From the NCBI GenBank assembly GCA_958510875.1, contig OY294067.1, positions 58,540,039 through 58,604,038 on the forward strand: a DNA stretch of 64,000 nucleotides, written 5' to 3'. Shown here piece by piece: positions 47,200 through 59,209 of this stretch. Each line of letters begins with the position of its first letter. Within the stretch, counting starts at the first letter, position 1. Made by a program: the position numbers and the translations under genes. The notes under the pieces are model-generated. The model saw nothing but the letters and a program-made list of their open reading frames with translations, searched no databases and was not told where the DNA came from. The DNA comes from Endomychus coccineus (Eukaryota > Arthropoda > Insecta > Coleoptera > Endomychidae).

Positions 47200-48480
47200 T
47201 TGACACAGATAAGGTAATATCTATAATCAATCGGCTCTTTCTAGAAGGAGAGATTTGATTTATTTCCTGGTGCGTGCAGGATTATTTGCACAGCTGAACT
47301 AAAGATTCATGATTCAATTAACCTCTGTTCGGCTTAAATTTTCTCTTTCTATTGACATATATAAATAAGAAATCCTGGGAACTGAATTATCTCATAATAT
47401 GTACTTAATCGGATGAATTCCACATCACAAGAGCACAACTTCACGTAGACGTTTCTCTAACCTCCTCGGGATGGACTGCTACTGGATGTGAGCCTCTTAC
47501 ATTACTTCCATCCCATCATTGGCAAATCGTCAGCAATAATCAAATTATTCAGAATGTTTGTCTGCGGAACATTCCAATTCGATATAGGAAGAAAGCAGAA
47601 TTCTATGCGTTTGAACGTTCATCCGGAAAAGAACACCAATGATGAGGTTTCAAGCTGCAATTTGGTATATAATCATATAAGATAATTGGATGGCCATCTT
47701 TGGTTGAACCGAATATTGCAAATAGTCTTCCTTAAGGAAATTCACCAGAATTTAGAATCATCAGAACCTCGGATATTGTTCAGGTTTTACCAGTTGAGGT
47801 TATATTATTATCTTAAAGCTAGGAGAATATTTAGTACCTTTGGAACAATCTTCAGAGTTGATAAGTACGAGAGAATGACAAGAAGATTGTAAGAAGTTTA
47901 TAGCCCCCTTTGATTATATTGTACACCCCTACTGATAATTTCTGAAAAATAAGACTTACACTCTTAGATATACCAAATATGACAACTTGCCCAAATAAAC
48001 TTTCAGATATCTGCATTTTATGAGTTTTGGATACATTCATTCAATTTCAAGGAACTTTACCAAATAATTTAGCTTTTTCCTCCCATGAAATATGTCTCTT
48101 TGATATTAGGGGTGCAATTTTGTCACTAAAAAAGCTTCAGAAATTTTCAAACTTCTTATACTTCATCTAAAAAGAAATATTGATAACTTCCAAAACCTAA
48201 CCTAACCTATGCCTGATTCAAGGTATATTTCCTGATTTTTGAAACTATCTAAAGTATTTCCGCTGTACAAGGATAATTAATTTCAACCTTAAGGTAGAAA
48301 TTAATAGCCTCCTCCTGCCTGATTTTCCGAAGAAAAAAGTCAGCAAATATTAGATTAATTTGTAGAAATGTTTCATTTCTGTAAATTTCAGCTTAGATTC
48401 AGGTAAAACGGAGGCATCATTGATGCGATCACGCATTTCATACAATCTACTCTAGTGAGTTTCAAACTGGGTCTCCACTC
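47200..48480. other. Intergenic DNA without a recognised gene
   Basis: Short frames at 47,488-47,892 carry no motif. Nothing else supported. Confidence 0.35.
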
Positions 48481-48484
48481 ATTA

Positions 48485-48990
48485 TCATTAATTTCAGATC
48501 TTACAAAGGCTTTTGATTGTGTCTCGCACCAGATCCTGCTTACTAAGCTTGTGAAGTATGTTTTCCGTAAAATTAGTTTGAGTATCATTTGATCTTATCT
48601 ATCAAATCGGCATTTGAAAGTACTAGCAAACGGCGAATACTCGAAGGGAGCATTGATGAATTTAGAGATACCCCGGAGTCATACAATGGGTTCAAAAACG
48701 ACCTCCTCGATTATATGCCGAGGGCAGTCGTAGAAGTGTTTGCTGATTACAGCAATGTGCCAGTTGCTGATTTGGACAGCGTGACGTGAACAAGCGAATG
48801 GCTTTATGCTAATAAAATTGCGATTAATTATGAGAAAACTGTGAAACTTCTTAGTCTTTAACAAATTCCAGGGCACCGAAGTGTAGGGTATTTTTGTCGA
48901 TACTGGTCTGAACTGGACGGTACATATCGATTTAGCCTCCAAGTATATTAAGGAAGAACCTCTTCGTTATAAGAAATCTCTGTAACCGTC
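48485..48990 (+). pseudogene. LINE reverse transcriptase scrap, internally deleted
   Basis: DLTKAFDCVSHQILLTKLVK near 48,495 is the RT motif A helix. SYLSNRHLKVLANGEYSK follows in frame-shifted form. The QGSxLGP and FADD boxes are missing, and the thumb ANKIAINYEKTVKLLVFN resumes near 48,810, then FVDTGLNWTVHIDLASKY. So the catalytic palm core has been deleted. Sits next to the SINE on its right. Clade unassigned. Confidence 0.7.
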
Positions 48991-49059
48991 AGTTGAAGTA
49001 TTACTCACTCCCTATTTCGCTATTTTCATATCCCAAGTCAGACGATATGTCATACTTTT

Positions 49060-49355
49060 GTTGTGAGGTGGTTGAAACCCTTTATGAACCTGTAACATCC
49101 CATAAAGTAGTGTGGGAGACCCTCAGTCTGAATTTAATAACCTCAGATATACCCATTAAACACTCCAACTCGTTTGGTAGGCTCGATTCTGCAACTAAGC
49201 CAGTTTTGATGACACTTAGGCCTACGGTCCTTTGTATCTTGCGTCACTTCTCGGACCGTCTGAAAAATTTCCCCGTCGCGGAGATTCGAACCCGCGACCG
49301 AAATACACATTGATTAGAAGACCGATGCTTGTACCACTGCGTTATCTGGCCCTTT
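49060..49355 (-). repeat. tRNA-headed SINE, reverse strand
   Basis: The head at 49,271-49,353 reads on the reverse strand as a tRNA relative, with A-box TAACGCAGTGG and B-box GGTTCGAATCT. The anticodon loop region CTTCTAATC would place TCT (arginine-like) in the anticodon. It is followed by GACGGGGAAATTTTTC and about 200 bp of tRNA-unrelated body down to about 49,060. Internal pol III promoter boxes at the 5' end plus a body fit a SINE. No other copy is in the window, so the 3' limit is a guess. Confidence 0.65.
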
Positions 49356-49359
49356 CAGT

Positions 49360-50060
49360 TCCGGGGTTGATAGGAGGTTTAAATTACAGAGACAAAAGAT
49401 TACAATATCAGAGAATAAAGGCGTAACAGCCGGCTGTAAACGTACTTAAATATAACAACAATTCTTGGTTCGTTCATTCCAGAATGTCTTATACATGCTC
49501 ATAAAATTTACCATGATAATGAACTATCATTACATTGATATTTTCACGATTATGCAAAACAAACTAGTCATCCATCCAGATAGATTTAGGTTGAGTCGAT
49601 CACAACCAAGTTCTCAACTTTTGTTTCATAAAAATGTAACAAATGTCCTTCATATGGCCGAAATGTGGATCTTCGTTACCATACATTTTATTATGGTCAA
49701 CTTATTTTACTCCATTACCGAATTTTTTTACTTGAAAACCATCTTAATGTAATAACATCTGTTTTAAATATGTCAATTAATTATTATATTGTTTATTCAA
49801 TCACAACTGAAACTATTAGTATTCTCGGTATTTGTCAATTGATGTACTTTTCAAATTGTCTGTATATAGCATATGATAAAAAAAACTCAACTCTACGTCG
49901 TTAATTTGCGACCGGAAAGTGTAATATTACGTCACAAGAGTGTTGTCTAGCATCTGTTATCCTCTACAAGAATTTTCATAATTTTATCACATTGGTATAT
50001 TTGGTCGTATGTCTTTATGGCATCTTGTTCTGGAAACAGAGAAGAAACTGATTCTAAGCA
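49360..50060. other. AT-rich DNA without a recognised gene
   Basis: Two overlapping short hydrophobic frames, no motif. Ends at the LINE-C tail. Confidence 0.35.
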
Positions 50061-50066
50061 AATCTA

Positions 50067-52927
50067 GAAATTTATTTATTTATTTATTTATTTATTTAAT
50101 TACAAACCCAACAGGAAATTATCCGATTGAAGGGCAGTATACACAGATATAATCATGTTTTGTAATACTAATTAATAATTTAAGTCATAACTATAGTTGA
50201 AGAGAACTAATTAACATTTTTTTAAATTTGTATATAGAGAAAGAGAAATCTAGGTTTGATTGCACTGAATTAAAATATCTACAGATTCTATTGATTAAAG
50301 AGTTATATAAAATATTTGAATTTGCTTGAAACTAATTAAAAGTAATCACTTCTTCTATTTGAAATTCTTGGAACCAAGAAATTTAGTTTTGCTGTCAAGT
50401 AGGGACACTGAACATTGTTGTTAATTATGTTATATAAAAAGAGGCAGCATAACATCATTCTCCTTACTTTAAGACTAGGTACCTCAAATCTGATCTGTAA
50501 AACTGAATTGTCAATTCCCCTAATTGGATACACACCATCCGCCTTAAATGCCAGATACTTCAAAAATACGCGCTGAACACGTTCCAAGACAATTTCGTAT
50601 TTCACGTAGTATGGGTCCCAAATGACACATGCATGTTCTAACTTAGAGCGCACCAGTGCAAAATAAAGTTGTTTTAATGCGTCTAGAGTCTAGATCTTTT
50701 ATGTTTTTGCAATTCCGTATGATAAACCCTTGAATTCGCATTGATTGGGAGACAACATCTTCAATATGGTTAGAAAATGACCATTTTGAATCCAATGTTA
50801 CTCCTAAGTCTATCATTGAATACACTCTCTTTAGTGCTATGTTTTTTATATTATAATTGCAAATAGTAGATGTCGACTTTCGGGAAATCGACATAATCTT
50901 ACATTTGGAGATATTTAATGGTAGTTTATTTAATACACACCAGTTGTTTATTCTTGTTAGATTCTCTTGTACTGAGTCGCAATCTGTTTTGGAATTTATA
51001 GAACGAAAAATTTTTAAATCATCTGCAAAAACTTCTTTTTCAATGTCTATAATACTGACTAGGTCATTTATGGATATTATAAAAAATAGTGGACCAAGGT
51101 TAGAACCTTGCGGCACACCAGATGTGACTAGAAACTCTGTAGATTTAAAGCCATTATAAAGTATATATTGCTGACGCTTTACCAAGTACGAGTATATTAG
51201 TTTAATGGCCCTATTCTCGAAACCGATATTATGCAGTTTTTCAAGTAACAATCTGTGGCTGATTTTATCAAATGCTTTAGAGAAGTCGGTAAACACCACA
51301 TCAACTTGTCCCCTTTCGTTCAGAATGTTTGATACATGCTCAGAAAAACATCCTAAATTAGTAACTGTCGACCGACCTCTCATAAAGCCATGTTGATGAT
51401 CTGAAATTAACTTAGATACTTGGAAAAACAAACTGTCATAAATAAGCATTTCGAATAACTTAGAAAAAGCACATAACAATGACACTGGTCGATAATTGCT
51501 AATATCATTTTTAATCCCACTTTTAAAGATTGGATTTATTTTGGAGACCTTCCATCGTGAGGGAAATTGTCCTTTATCAAGGCATAAGTTGAAAATTTTA
51601 CTCAATGGCAGTGTAAGAACTCGGATGTAATCTTTAATTATGTAGCATGGAATACCGTCATCTCCAGATGATTGTTTTGGCTTTAACTTGTTAGCTATCA
51701 AAATAACATCTTCTTCTGTAAAACTAAGAATACTTATTGGTGAAGATGATCTACATGTATTAGTATCCAAATATTCAAAATTTAATTTGAGATTGTGGTC
51801 CGAAGTATCATAAACACTACCAAAGAACTCTGCAAATGCATTTACTATAGTTTGAGGATTATTATGTTTAGCATTATTCAAAAACATCTCACTTGAAATA
51901 CCAGAAGAGTTGCTTTTGTTATGTATGAATGACCAGAAATTCTTTGGATCAGACTTAATATTTTCTTCTGTGGATTTCATATATGCAATATATGCTTTAT
52001 TTACTTCTAACTTCATTAGTTTGCGTAATTCCCTGAACTCATTAAGATAGAGTTGGTCATTTGTAGAGTGGTACTTTTTATGGAGGCGCTTCTTTTCTTT
52101 AAGATCTCTAATAATACTATTCGTATACCAAACAGGGTATCTACTAGTATTTTGAATCTTATAGAAAGGAACTGATTTTTGAAAAATTGAATACAAAGTA
52201 TCATATAGCTTATGAACTCTACTATCTACGTTATCATATTGATCTAAGAACCCCCAGTCAACCTCCAATATGTCGTTATAAAGAACAGGTAAATTTGCTT
52301 TTTTGAAATTGAAATTTTTGAAGCCTGGATTGTTCGGAAAATGCACAGCGCGATCTACAGAAATAATGACTTCGCAGGATAAGGAAGGATGGTGTGCATC
52401 TTCTTTTACCATTGGGGCAGTATCATGGGTTGTGTTGCAAGTTAGATTTGACATCACCAAATCTAAAATTTTGTTATTATTATTTGTTATAACATTATAT
52501 CGGTGCAGATCAAAAAAGTCCATGAAGTCATTCACTAATTTGCTGTAAGTATTACTATTTAATATACCATCACTGATATCCTTAAAATTAGGAATATTAA
52601 AATCACCTAAAATTAAGACATTTTTACCATACAAGTCCTGAAACAGTTCCAAATTTTCGAATAATTGATAGTAGTCCTCTAATGATGCAGTTGGTGGAAT
52701 ATACACTACGATAACAAATAGAACAGATGAGTGTATATTAACCTTGGCACCAACTATTTCAAAGACGGGAGAGTTTTCAATTATGTACGTAAGGTCTAAT
52801 TGAACACACGTGAAACACCGTTTAATAGCTAGTAACACCCCTCCTCCTCTTGATGGTCTATCACAGCGAAAAACATAATATTCATTAGAGAAAAGCTCAG
52901 AGTCATGTACACCTTTTGGAATAAGTA
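50067..52927 (-). mobile_element. LINE-C, 5'-truncated non-LTR retrotransposon (CR1-like), best preserved
   Basis: About 2.86 kb on the reverse strand. The coding part runs from about 52,927 (a stop lies just upstream, with no start codon) to about 50,336. The 3' end is an AAAT repeat (TTTA units on the forward strand at 50,067-50,099). The upstream PKGVHDSELFSNEYYVF and DRPSRGGGVLLAIKR belong to the start of the endonuclease domain, so only the first part is missing. The surrounding DNA is unrelated. Confidence 0.9.
50336..52927 (-). pseudogene. LINE-C endonuclease-reverse transcriptase polyprotein
   Basis: One frame of more than 750 codons ends near 50,645. A single frameshift near 50,680, at a CTAGACTCTAGAC duplication, separates it from the last 105 codons (SKLEHACVIWDPYYV to the C-terminus). 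APE endonuclease: VVYIPP, GDFNIPNF near 52,600 and DAHHPSLSC near 52,390. RT: SGDDGIPCYIIKDYI, ISNYRPVSLLCAFSKLFEML near 51,490, FTDFSKAFDKISHRLLLEKL near 51,270, SGVPQGSNLGPLFF near 51,110, EVFADDLKIFRS near 51,030, then thumb and DLGVTLDSKWSFSNHI. Catalytic Asp residues are intact. No RNase H. Only the truncation and one shift disable it, so it is among the youngest LINEs here. Clade by eye. Confidence 0.93.
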
Positions 52928-53111
52928 CCTACCATCAAAAATACCAATATGTTAAAATTATGAAAATTCTTGAGATTTCTTGTTAAAGATGACAGATGCT
53001 AGTCAACATTACTTCATTCTTACAACTCGCATTTGAACCATTGTCAAACTCCCGGCAATTGAATATTTTCAAAAATATTGTATTAAAAACGTTGTGGGTA
53101 GTAATATGCTA

Positions 53112-53961
53112 CTAAGAGAAGCCAGTGCTGGATGTTTCATCCGCCTCTTCATATCTATTCCAAGTTGGGTCTTCAACTATGCCCACTGTGTGTTGATGTT
53201 TATTCAGATAACAGTGTCTTGTGAGAAGTCCTGTCACCAGATTTAGAGAGTTTAGGCGAATACTCCCTAATGTGGAACTTTGCTTGCTTCATGCCATAGT
53301 GAATGGATACCCTCACTAGCTGGAGTTTATTCATTCTAGCTAATTCAACCAGAGTTTCCCTGCACTCCAAGACAAGCCTAGAATCCACTCTGTGGGCGCG
53401 AAGTGATCCCAGGGTCGCGCTGCTGTCAGTGCAGATGTAAATCCGCCTACCTCGGTAGTTTAATCTCAGGTTTTCCAAGGCACAAGTCCGTATTGCACAG
53501 ACCTTAGCCTGAAAAACGGTTGCGTGGACACCTAGGGCAACTAAAATCTCCCTTCTGGGTGTACACGAGTAGATCCGGCTCCGCCAGATTCGCCAATCTT
53601 TGATCCGTCCGTGAACCACACGAGTCCCCCTGGCGGAAGCGGCCCAAAGTCCTTGTTCTCCCAGTCCGTCCTCTGTGTTATGAGGACGTCTGGTGTTTGA
53701 AACCTGACAACAGGCGCTATCGCATCCTGCGTCAGTCGGGAGACCGGGCAGTTCTTGGCTGCCCAATCCCAAATATTTTTTGTAGCTTCTCGTAGGATAC
53801 AACACCTCGGCAGTACACATATGCCGCTTGAAGCCATAAGAGGTATCAGTCCATGTAAAATCTTAGCCTTCGGCACTGCCATAGACATGCTGGACTGATT
53901 CTTGTATTAAGGGGCGCACAATGGACCCAATCAAGCGGTCTAAGTTTTGATTGATTGATTG
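53112..53961. mobile_element. RNase-H LINE with 5' inversion (twin priming) and 9-bp target duplication
   Basis: The left part (53,112 to about 53,795) is on the reverse strand: WFTDGSKIGESGGAG, ALGVHATVFQAKVCAIRTCA, RIYICTDSSATLGSLRAH and LECRETLVELARMNK, the RNase H domain with TDG, Glu and TDSS catalytic residues, running on to a decayed zinc-finger region that ends at GGCTTCTCTTAG. The right part (about 53,786-53,961) is forward strand and begins at the equivalent point (GCTTCTCGTAGGATACAAC), then MPLEAIRGISPCKILAFGT and a TGAT-type tail. The two parts together give one continuous 3' half of the 30,252 family. AATATGCTA flanks both sides (53,103-53,111 and 53,962-53,970). Confidence 0.88.
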
Positions 53962-53969
53962 AATATGCT

Positions 53970-55560
53970 AGTAACATTCGTAGTATCCCTTCACTCACAT
54001 TTTTTATCGTTTCTGTGGGGCTGAAGAAGGGCTGAAGACCTCACTCCTCTCTTACTCCTTTGAGGGTTCTTTGCATTATTTTTTCTATGGTTGGTATTCC
54101 ATATTTTCGTTTGTATTATTGAGGTACTATATTGCTAAAACTTATAAGCCAAGCGAAAAATTTTGTTTTTGTATATTTGTTCCTAAAACCTGTTTTCTTC
54201 CATTTACATTTTCATCGAGGCGCATTCAAAGACATAAGTTATAATATTCGACGGTGGCGCACCTTGTTATGGTCATGGTCTGCTTTATTCTGCCTTTTTG
54301 TGGTAGAAATTGAGGTTGTGTCAGGTTTATCAGAATAAAAGATTGTCCGAATGAAATGTAAGAAATATGATCATCCATAAATGATTAATTAAGTAATATA
54401 TACGAACCAGAAATAACTTTCACAATTTTTGTTATTAGCGTTCAGAATCCAATTTATTATCAGCGAGTGTAGTGAAAGAATGTAAATTACTCTTAATTTT
54501 TACCAAACTGATTCCATAATTGCTTCAAATGAATTAGTTTTGATCCGATTCGCTTGGCATTAAGTGTGCCTTGTTAGATGATTCTGTATCTAGGCAGAAT
54601 AATTTCGTTGAAATAAGGCTTAGCGGCATAGTATTCAGGATGACCGCAAAAATAGATTCTCATTTCATGAAGACATTCGATAGCTTGTATCTTTAACTTA
54701 TGAACACAATCGGTTATCAGTTAATTTATGAAACAAATGAATAATTCATTTCATAACAATTTATTCTTGCACGATATTTTCTCCGAACATAAAATATGAT
54801 ACTCAAACTTGTTTGTTGTTTTCACTTTCATTCTGAATTCTTTTTCTATACCTAACTCTTTACTTCAATATCTAGTACAGAAATAAGGAAACCGTTTAAT
54901 TTTCATCAGATAAACAAGTAGACGGAAAGAAGCTGCGTAAAATCATTATGCATGTTCAACTTCCACGTATGTTATATCAATGTTTGTAAATTTATTTTGT
55001 ATTCGCCTTCGAGAATGAATCAGTTACACTTAATAACCGCATGCATAATAATAGGTCTCACATGAAATATTATGGCCTAATTAACTCAAGTATTACTTAA
55101 CTTACAGAGCGTGATATCAGTCAAAATAACTCTAGTATCTGATAGTGTTGATTTAATTAAGCTTACCATTAATATAAAAAATGAAAATTTGTGCCGTATT
55201 TTAATGGGTTACTGTTCAAGTGTGGTCGATATAAACTATTGTATTGAATTAGGCCGTCAATATAAGTTTCAAAATATGTAATTCTTTTTAGGCTAACGCG
55301 ATTTTGTGGTCGATTCTTATGCAAAAAGTGGCGTTGAAAACGATGGTGGTTAAGCATTGTCTAAAGTTTGTGCTGTTGCTTATATCGGCCTTTCAGTTCC
55401 TAATTATCGAAAAATGTGTATAAAACAAAAGATATTTGAGATAATCGGTTGCAATTTTGCATGGTGATAGTTATTAACAAAACACATCGTTTACGACTCA
55501 TTTGATTTTTCAATAATTTGTTATTAACAAATTAATGGTGTTTATACACAATTTTTTTCC
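53970..55560. other. Intergenic DNA without a recognised gene
   Basis: AT-rich, no coding or RNA motif recognised. Confidence 0.4.
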
Positions 55561-55566
55561 TCTTAA

Positions 55567-57300
55567 TGTTGTAACGAAACTTAAAATTTTGAAATATCAT
55601 TTATTTTAGATCAGGCAATAAATACCGATATTACATGTAAACTCAGATTGAACAGTTCATTATTTCAATATCAAATCTTTATGAGTTTGTTGAGGTATTA
55701 AAAGAGTTTGTTATAGAAGCACAGTTAAATAAGCAAAGTGTAAGCTGCCTGTAAACCGTATAGTGACCCGAGCAATTAGAAACGACTTCGCGCGTAAACC
55801 GTCGAACACCACTAGGAAAGCACAAAGGATTATGGGAAATTTTACGTCATCAAGATATCAAAAAGGATGCTGCAGTACACATTTAATTGCTCATTTAAAA
55901 TTTTATTGTCATTATTTTTAATACCTTTGAAAATTTCTGTTGATTCTAGTGTGTTTAATTTAAAACCTCTGCACGTAAAAATATGCGTGAACTCCGAATG
56001 TATATTCCGTGATTGTCACTTTTCTAAATCTCCGAAATTTTGAATAAATGTAATTATTCAAATAAATGAATCGAATTCATGCCCGTTTAAAAATTGCATT
56101 CATTCCGATAAAATATGTTGCAAAAACGGGGGTCTGGCAAGTTAATCCATCAAACTTTGTACAACCTTATGTATAGAAAGGGTGAACAAGCAAAAAAACT
56201 CCAATAACATTTGTTTATTGTGCCGAGAGGAACTAGTGGAGCATCATGGGCGCGAATTTTAGATCTAAAAAGTAGCGTCACTTTTAAGCATTGTTCGGGA
56301 CATAAGTAAAAAACCCTCGGCACAAAATAAGGAATTGGTGGAGCAGACTTGTCCAGAACATCGGAAAACATATAAAAGCAGTGACCGATAAAAGATCGCT
56401 CTCTTTTGTGCTCTCTTTGGTGATTTTGATTTTCAAATAGTACATTTGCTCTTTTGTGATTTTGATTATCAATCAGTACAGTTGAAGTGAGATTAATATG
56501 AGAATCGAAGTGAATTAATTATTATCCGAGTTCAAGTCAGATTTAAACTGTGAATTAACAATAGTGTTCCGTTTAGTGAATTGTTACATAAGGTAAATGA
56601 TAGCTTAATAGTTTATATTTTTTTGGGCATTACGATATATCTTCCGATCCGACCGAATTTTAACCGTCTGATATATCGTAGTGTGTTATGAGCCTTTCAA
56701 GTGATAATGCTATCTAAATATTTACCGAACACCGCTTATTACGCTGGATCTGTTTGATTTGTATTTTCCGCAAATGATAAATGTAAATCATTTATCAAAC
56801 GATTCCGTACCGTTGAATTGAATTTCAATACCGAACATGTCGTAAAATAGATATGTTGAAACAGTTTTTATATACCGTTTGAGCTTCATTACATTTTCCA
56901 TCTGGGTGAATTTTTGAGAATTGTACCGTTCAATTGCATTTATTAATTGTTCTGAAAGTGTACTTGTTATAATTATTATATATTTTAAATATTTGGAATT
57001 CCCCTTTTTATTAAGTTATTTCTGCTCCATCTTCAAACGAGCTAAGTTTTAACCAGGTATCAATTGTAATTAAAGCCTACAATTTTGATACTGTTTTCTG
57101 CCCAATGGGCCCTGGTTTTACTTCACTATAGCTACCCTAGGGACAAGGCTATCTATAGATAGCATAGTGCCTTGTGGTGAAGACCCTAGCAGAAGTCTTC
57201 AAAAAGGAGTAAACCTTTAGAAAAATCTGGCACCCGAGGATTTGAAATAAGTAGTTCACCGAAAAGTCGCAAGGTACACGTCATAATGTATTTGCTCAAC
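55567..57300 (+). mobile_element. LTR-like insertion, copy 2
   Basis: Matches 6,722-8,803. Starts at TGTTGTAACG, has a TATA-like CATATAAAAGCAG near 56,367, CTACCCTAGGGACAAGG near 57,132, and the primer-site-like TCTGGCACCCGAGG near 57,226, and fades near CACGTCATAATG (57,290). It contains about 300 bp (55,680-55,980) absent from copy 1 and lacks the triple-repeat block. No gag or pol. The Tigger remnant begins directly after it. Confidence 0.6.
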
Positions 57301-57302
57301 CG

Positions 57303-58070
57303 CTTAGAAAAATACGTCAAGAACTGCATTTTAGCCATGGCTCTTTCGCGACACACTAGTATTTGGCAACGCCAAACAAAACATTTGCATTCAAGAGTGA
57401 TAACTATGCTAGAAAAAAATCAGCTGAACAACGAGTGACATTTCTTTTTTGCAGTAACATGAATGGTGAGATAGAAAATTCACTATTTATAGTAAAAAAC
57501 AAAAATCCGCGATGTTTCAAAGGAGCACATGTAGATAAATTTCCAATAGAATGGGCATTCAATAATAAAGCATGGATGACAACAGAGATAATGAGTTTTG
57601 GTTGAAAAACTGACAAAAAAATGAAAAACCAGGTTAGAAAAGTTCTTCTATTGTTAGATAATACTACTTCCCATCCAAAAATAGAATTGGAAAATGTTCG
57701 AATTGTTTTTCTACCTCCCAACACTACGTCTTATTGCCAACCAATGGATCAAGAGATAATGTAAAAGTTTAAAATAAAATATTAAAAATTTTACGAACAC
57801 CGAAGATAATTTTGAAACAGCGGAATAAAGCATAGATTTGTTAAGTGCTATGGTATGAATATTTGCAGCATGGAAAAATGTTCCATCTGTGACTATAAAA
57901 ATTGTTTCCAAAAATGCTGGATTTATGGAAACGATCCAAGTAGATGAGGCTTCTGATGGAGATGACATTTCTCTTAGCCAGTTGTCCTTTCTTGAAAAAT
58001 ATGTCAGGAATCTAGATCTGGGAAAATATCCCTTAATCGATGCAGAACTCTTAAATAAAATTTGTTTATG
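57303..58070 (+). pseudogene. Pogo/Tigger-type transposase (DDE_1), decayed
   Basis: Cut-and-paste transposase of the CENP-B/jerky/pogo superfamily. Visible in order: PNKTFAFKSDNYARKKSAEQ and RVTFLFCSNMNG near 57,435, NKNPRCFKGAHVDK near 57,500, NKAWMTTEIMSF near 57,570 with a stop at 57,603, then KVLLLLDNTTSHPKIELENV near 57,635 (second catalytic Asp in LLDN), FLPPNTTSYCQPMDQEIM near 57,706 (NTTS..QPMDQ), a stop, frame changes, and AAWKNVPSVTIKIVSKNAGF near 57,865. The N-terminal DNA-binding part and the first Asp (DET) are missing or scrambled. Reverse-strand frames here are shadows. Confidence 0.88.
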
Positions 58071-58079
58071 AACATCATT

Positions 58080-59050
58080 AATTTGATAACAACAATTTAT
58101 TGAGAACAGCAAATGAGTCGTAATTTTGCAACTACAACGCAGATAAGCAATAGCGCAATCTTTAGACAATTTTTAAACTTACCATAGCATTCAGCGCCAC
58201 TTTTTGCATAAGAATCTACCATAAAATTCGTGTTGGTCGATTTTTGAGCCTATATTGACTGGCCTAGGTATTCTATCATGCAGTTCTTATCATACTTACT
58301 CGAACCGTAGGTTATAATGGGTAGACATAAGTGTGACAATTATCAAAAATTTTGCTGGAATAAAAGGAGAACGACAAAGGAAGGACGACCTACTGATTCA
58401 AAATATGCACGCTTCTTATTTGTCCCCGATTATTGTGAATGTCTGTACCAAATTCGACATACATGCTTATCCTCGGGATGAGATCACCATCATTGAATTG
58501 GGGCCTTTGGGCCGCGATTTTGAATTAATTCCGAATGCAACAAATTCAGTGAAACGATAATTATTGCTGTTTGTCCCAAACGCTCGGACAGGTTGATTTA
58601 TATTTTGATGTTAGTACTTGTTGGAATCTACTTTGGTAAAAACGAAAATATTATCAATTTTTTGACTCTGAATGGAAACATACTGTATATTTCCACGAAT
58701 ATAGGATTAATAACTAACGGTTTCATTTAACCAATATTTGACATATTTATTTTGTTTGTCTCTCATTTTTTTCATGAAATATACATTGAACACATTCAGT
58801 TTTATGGTTCCTGGGGAAGTTTATTGACCCCCTATATGCCGCAATTGATTGCAGCTTAATTCGTTACGTAATCTCTGACTGAAAAATTGCATTTAATTGA
58901 AAAATAACAACCAGATATACGAATGACGATTGTTTCGATGGCAGAACTCGAATTATCGACCAAGAAGTTTGTAATTTATATAACTATGTATATCCACCAT
59001 AATCAGTCACCAACTAGTCGATCTACTGTTAGTGAAATCGAAATTTAGTT
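58080..59050. other. DNA without a recognised gene; one short frame
   Basis: The 75-codon frame at 58,333-58,560 (starting MTIIKNFAGI) has no motif I can name. The rest is AT-rich and featureless. Confidence 0.35.
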
Positions 59051-59057
59051 TAGGGAA

Positions 59058-59206
59058 GCTATTGAGTGGCCTCCTATGTCTCTCGATTTAACCCCAATGG
59101 ACTTTTAGGTACTTGTGGGGTACTTGAAATCAAAGTTGAATTTCTATAGGTCAAGGAACATCAAATATTCAAAGAATCTAATTCGCCTGGAAATCCGGTT
59201 AGTTTC
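59058..59206 (+). pseudogene. DDE transposase C-terminal scrap (Tc1/mariner superfamily)
   Basis: IEWPPMSLDLTPMDF followed, after a stop and a small frame change, by GYLKSKLNFYRSRNIKY. This matches the WPPRSPDLTPLDFFLWGYLK block of mariner-like transposases that carries the third catalytic Asp. The part in front (58,880-59,050) has weak resemblance to a helix-turn-helix region, suggesting an internally deleted copy. Confidence 0.6.
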
Positions 59207-59209
59207 GCC

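Noticed and set aside
47488..47892. Two adjacent forward frames
   Set aside because: No motif or conserved pattern; a stop separates them.
57711..58169. 152-codon reverse-strand frame
   Set aside because: It lies antisense to a recognisable Tigger transposase and has no motif of its own.
58333..58560. 75-codon forward frame as a gene
   Set aside because: No recognisable domain, no neighbours, length within chance expectation.
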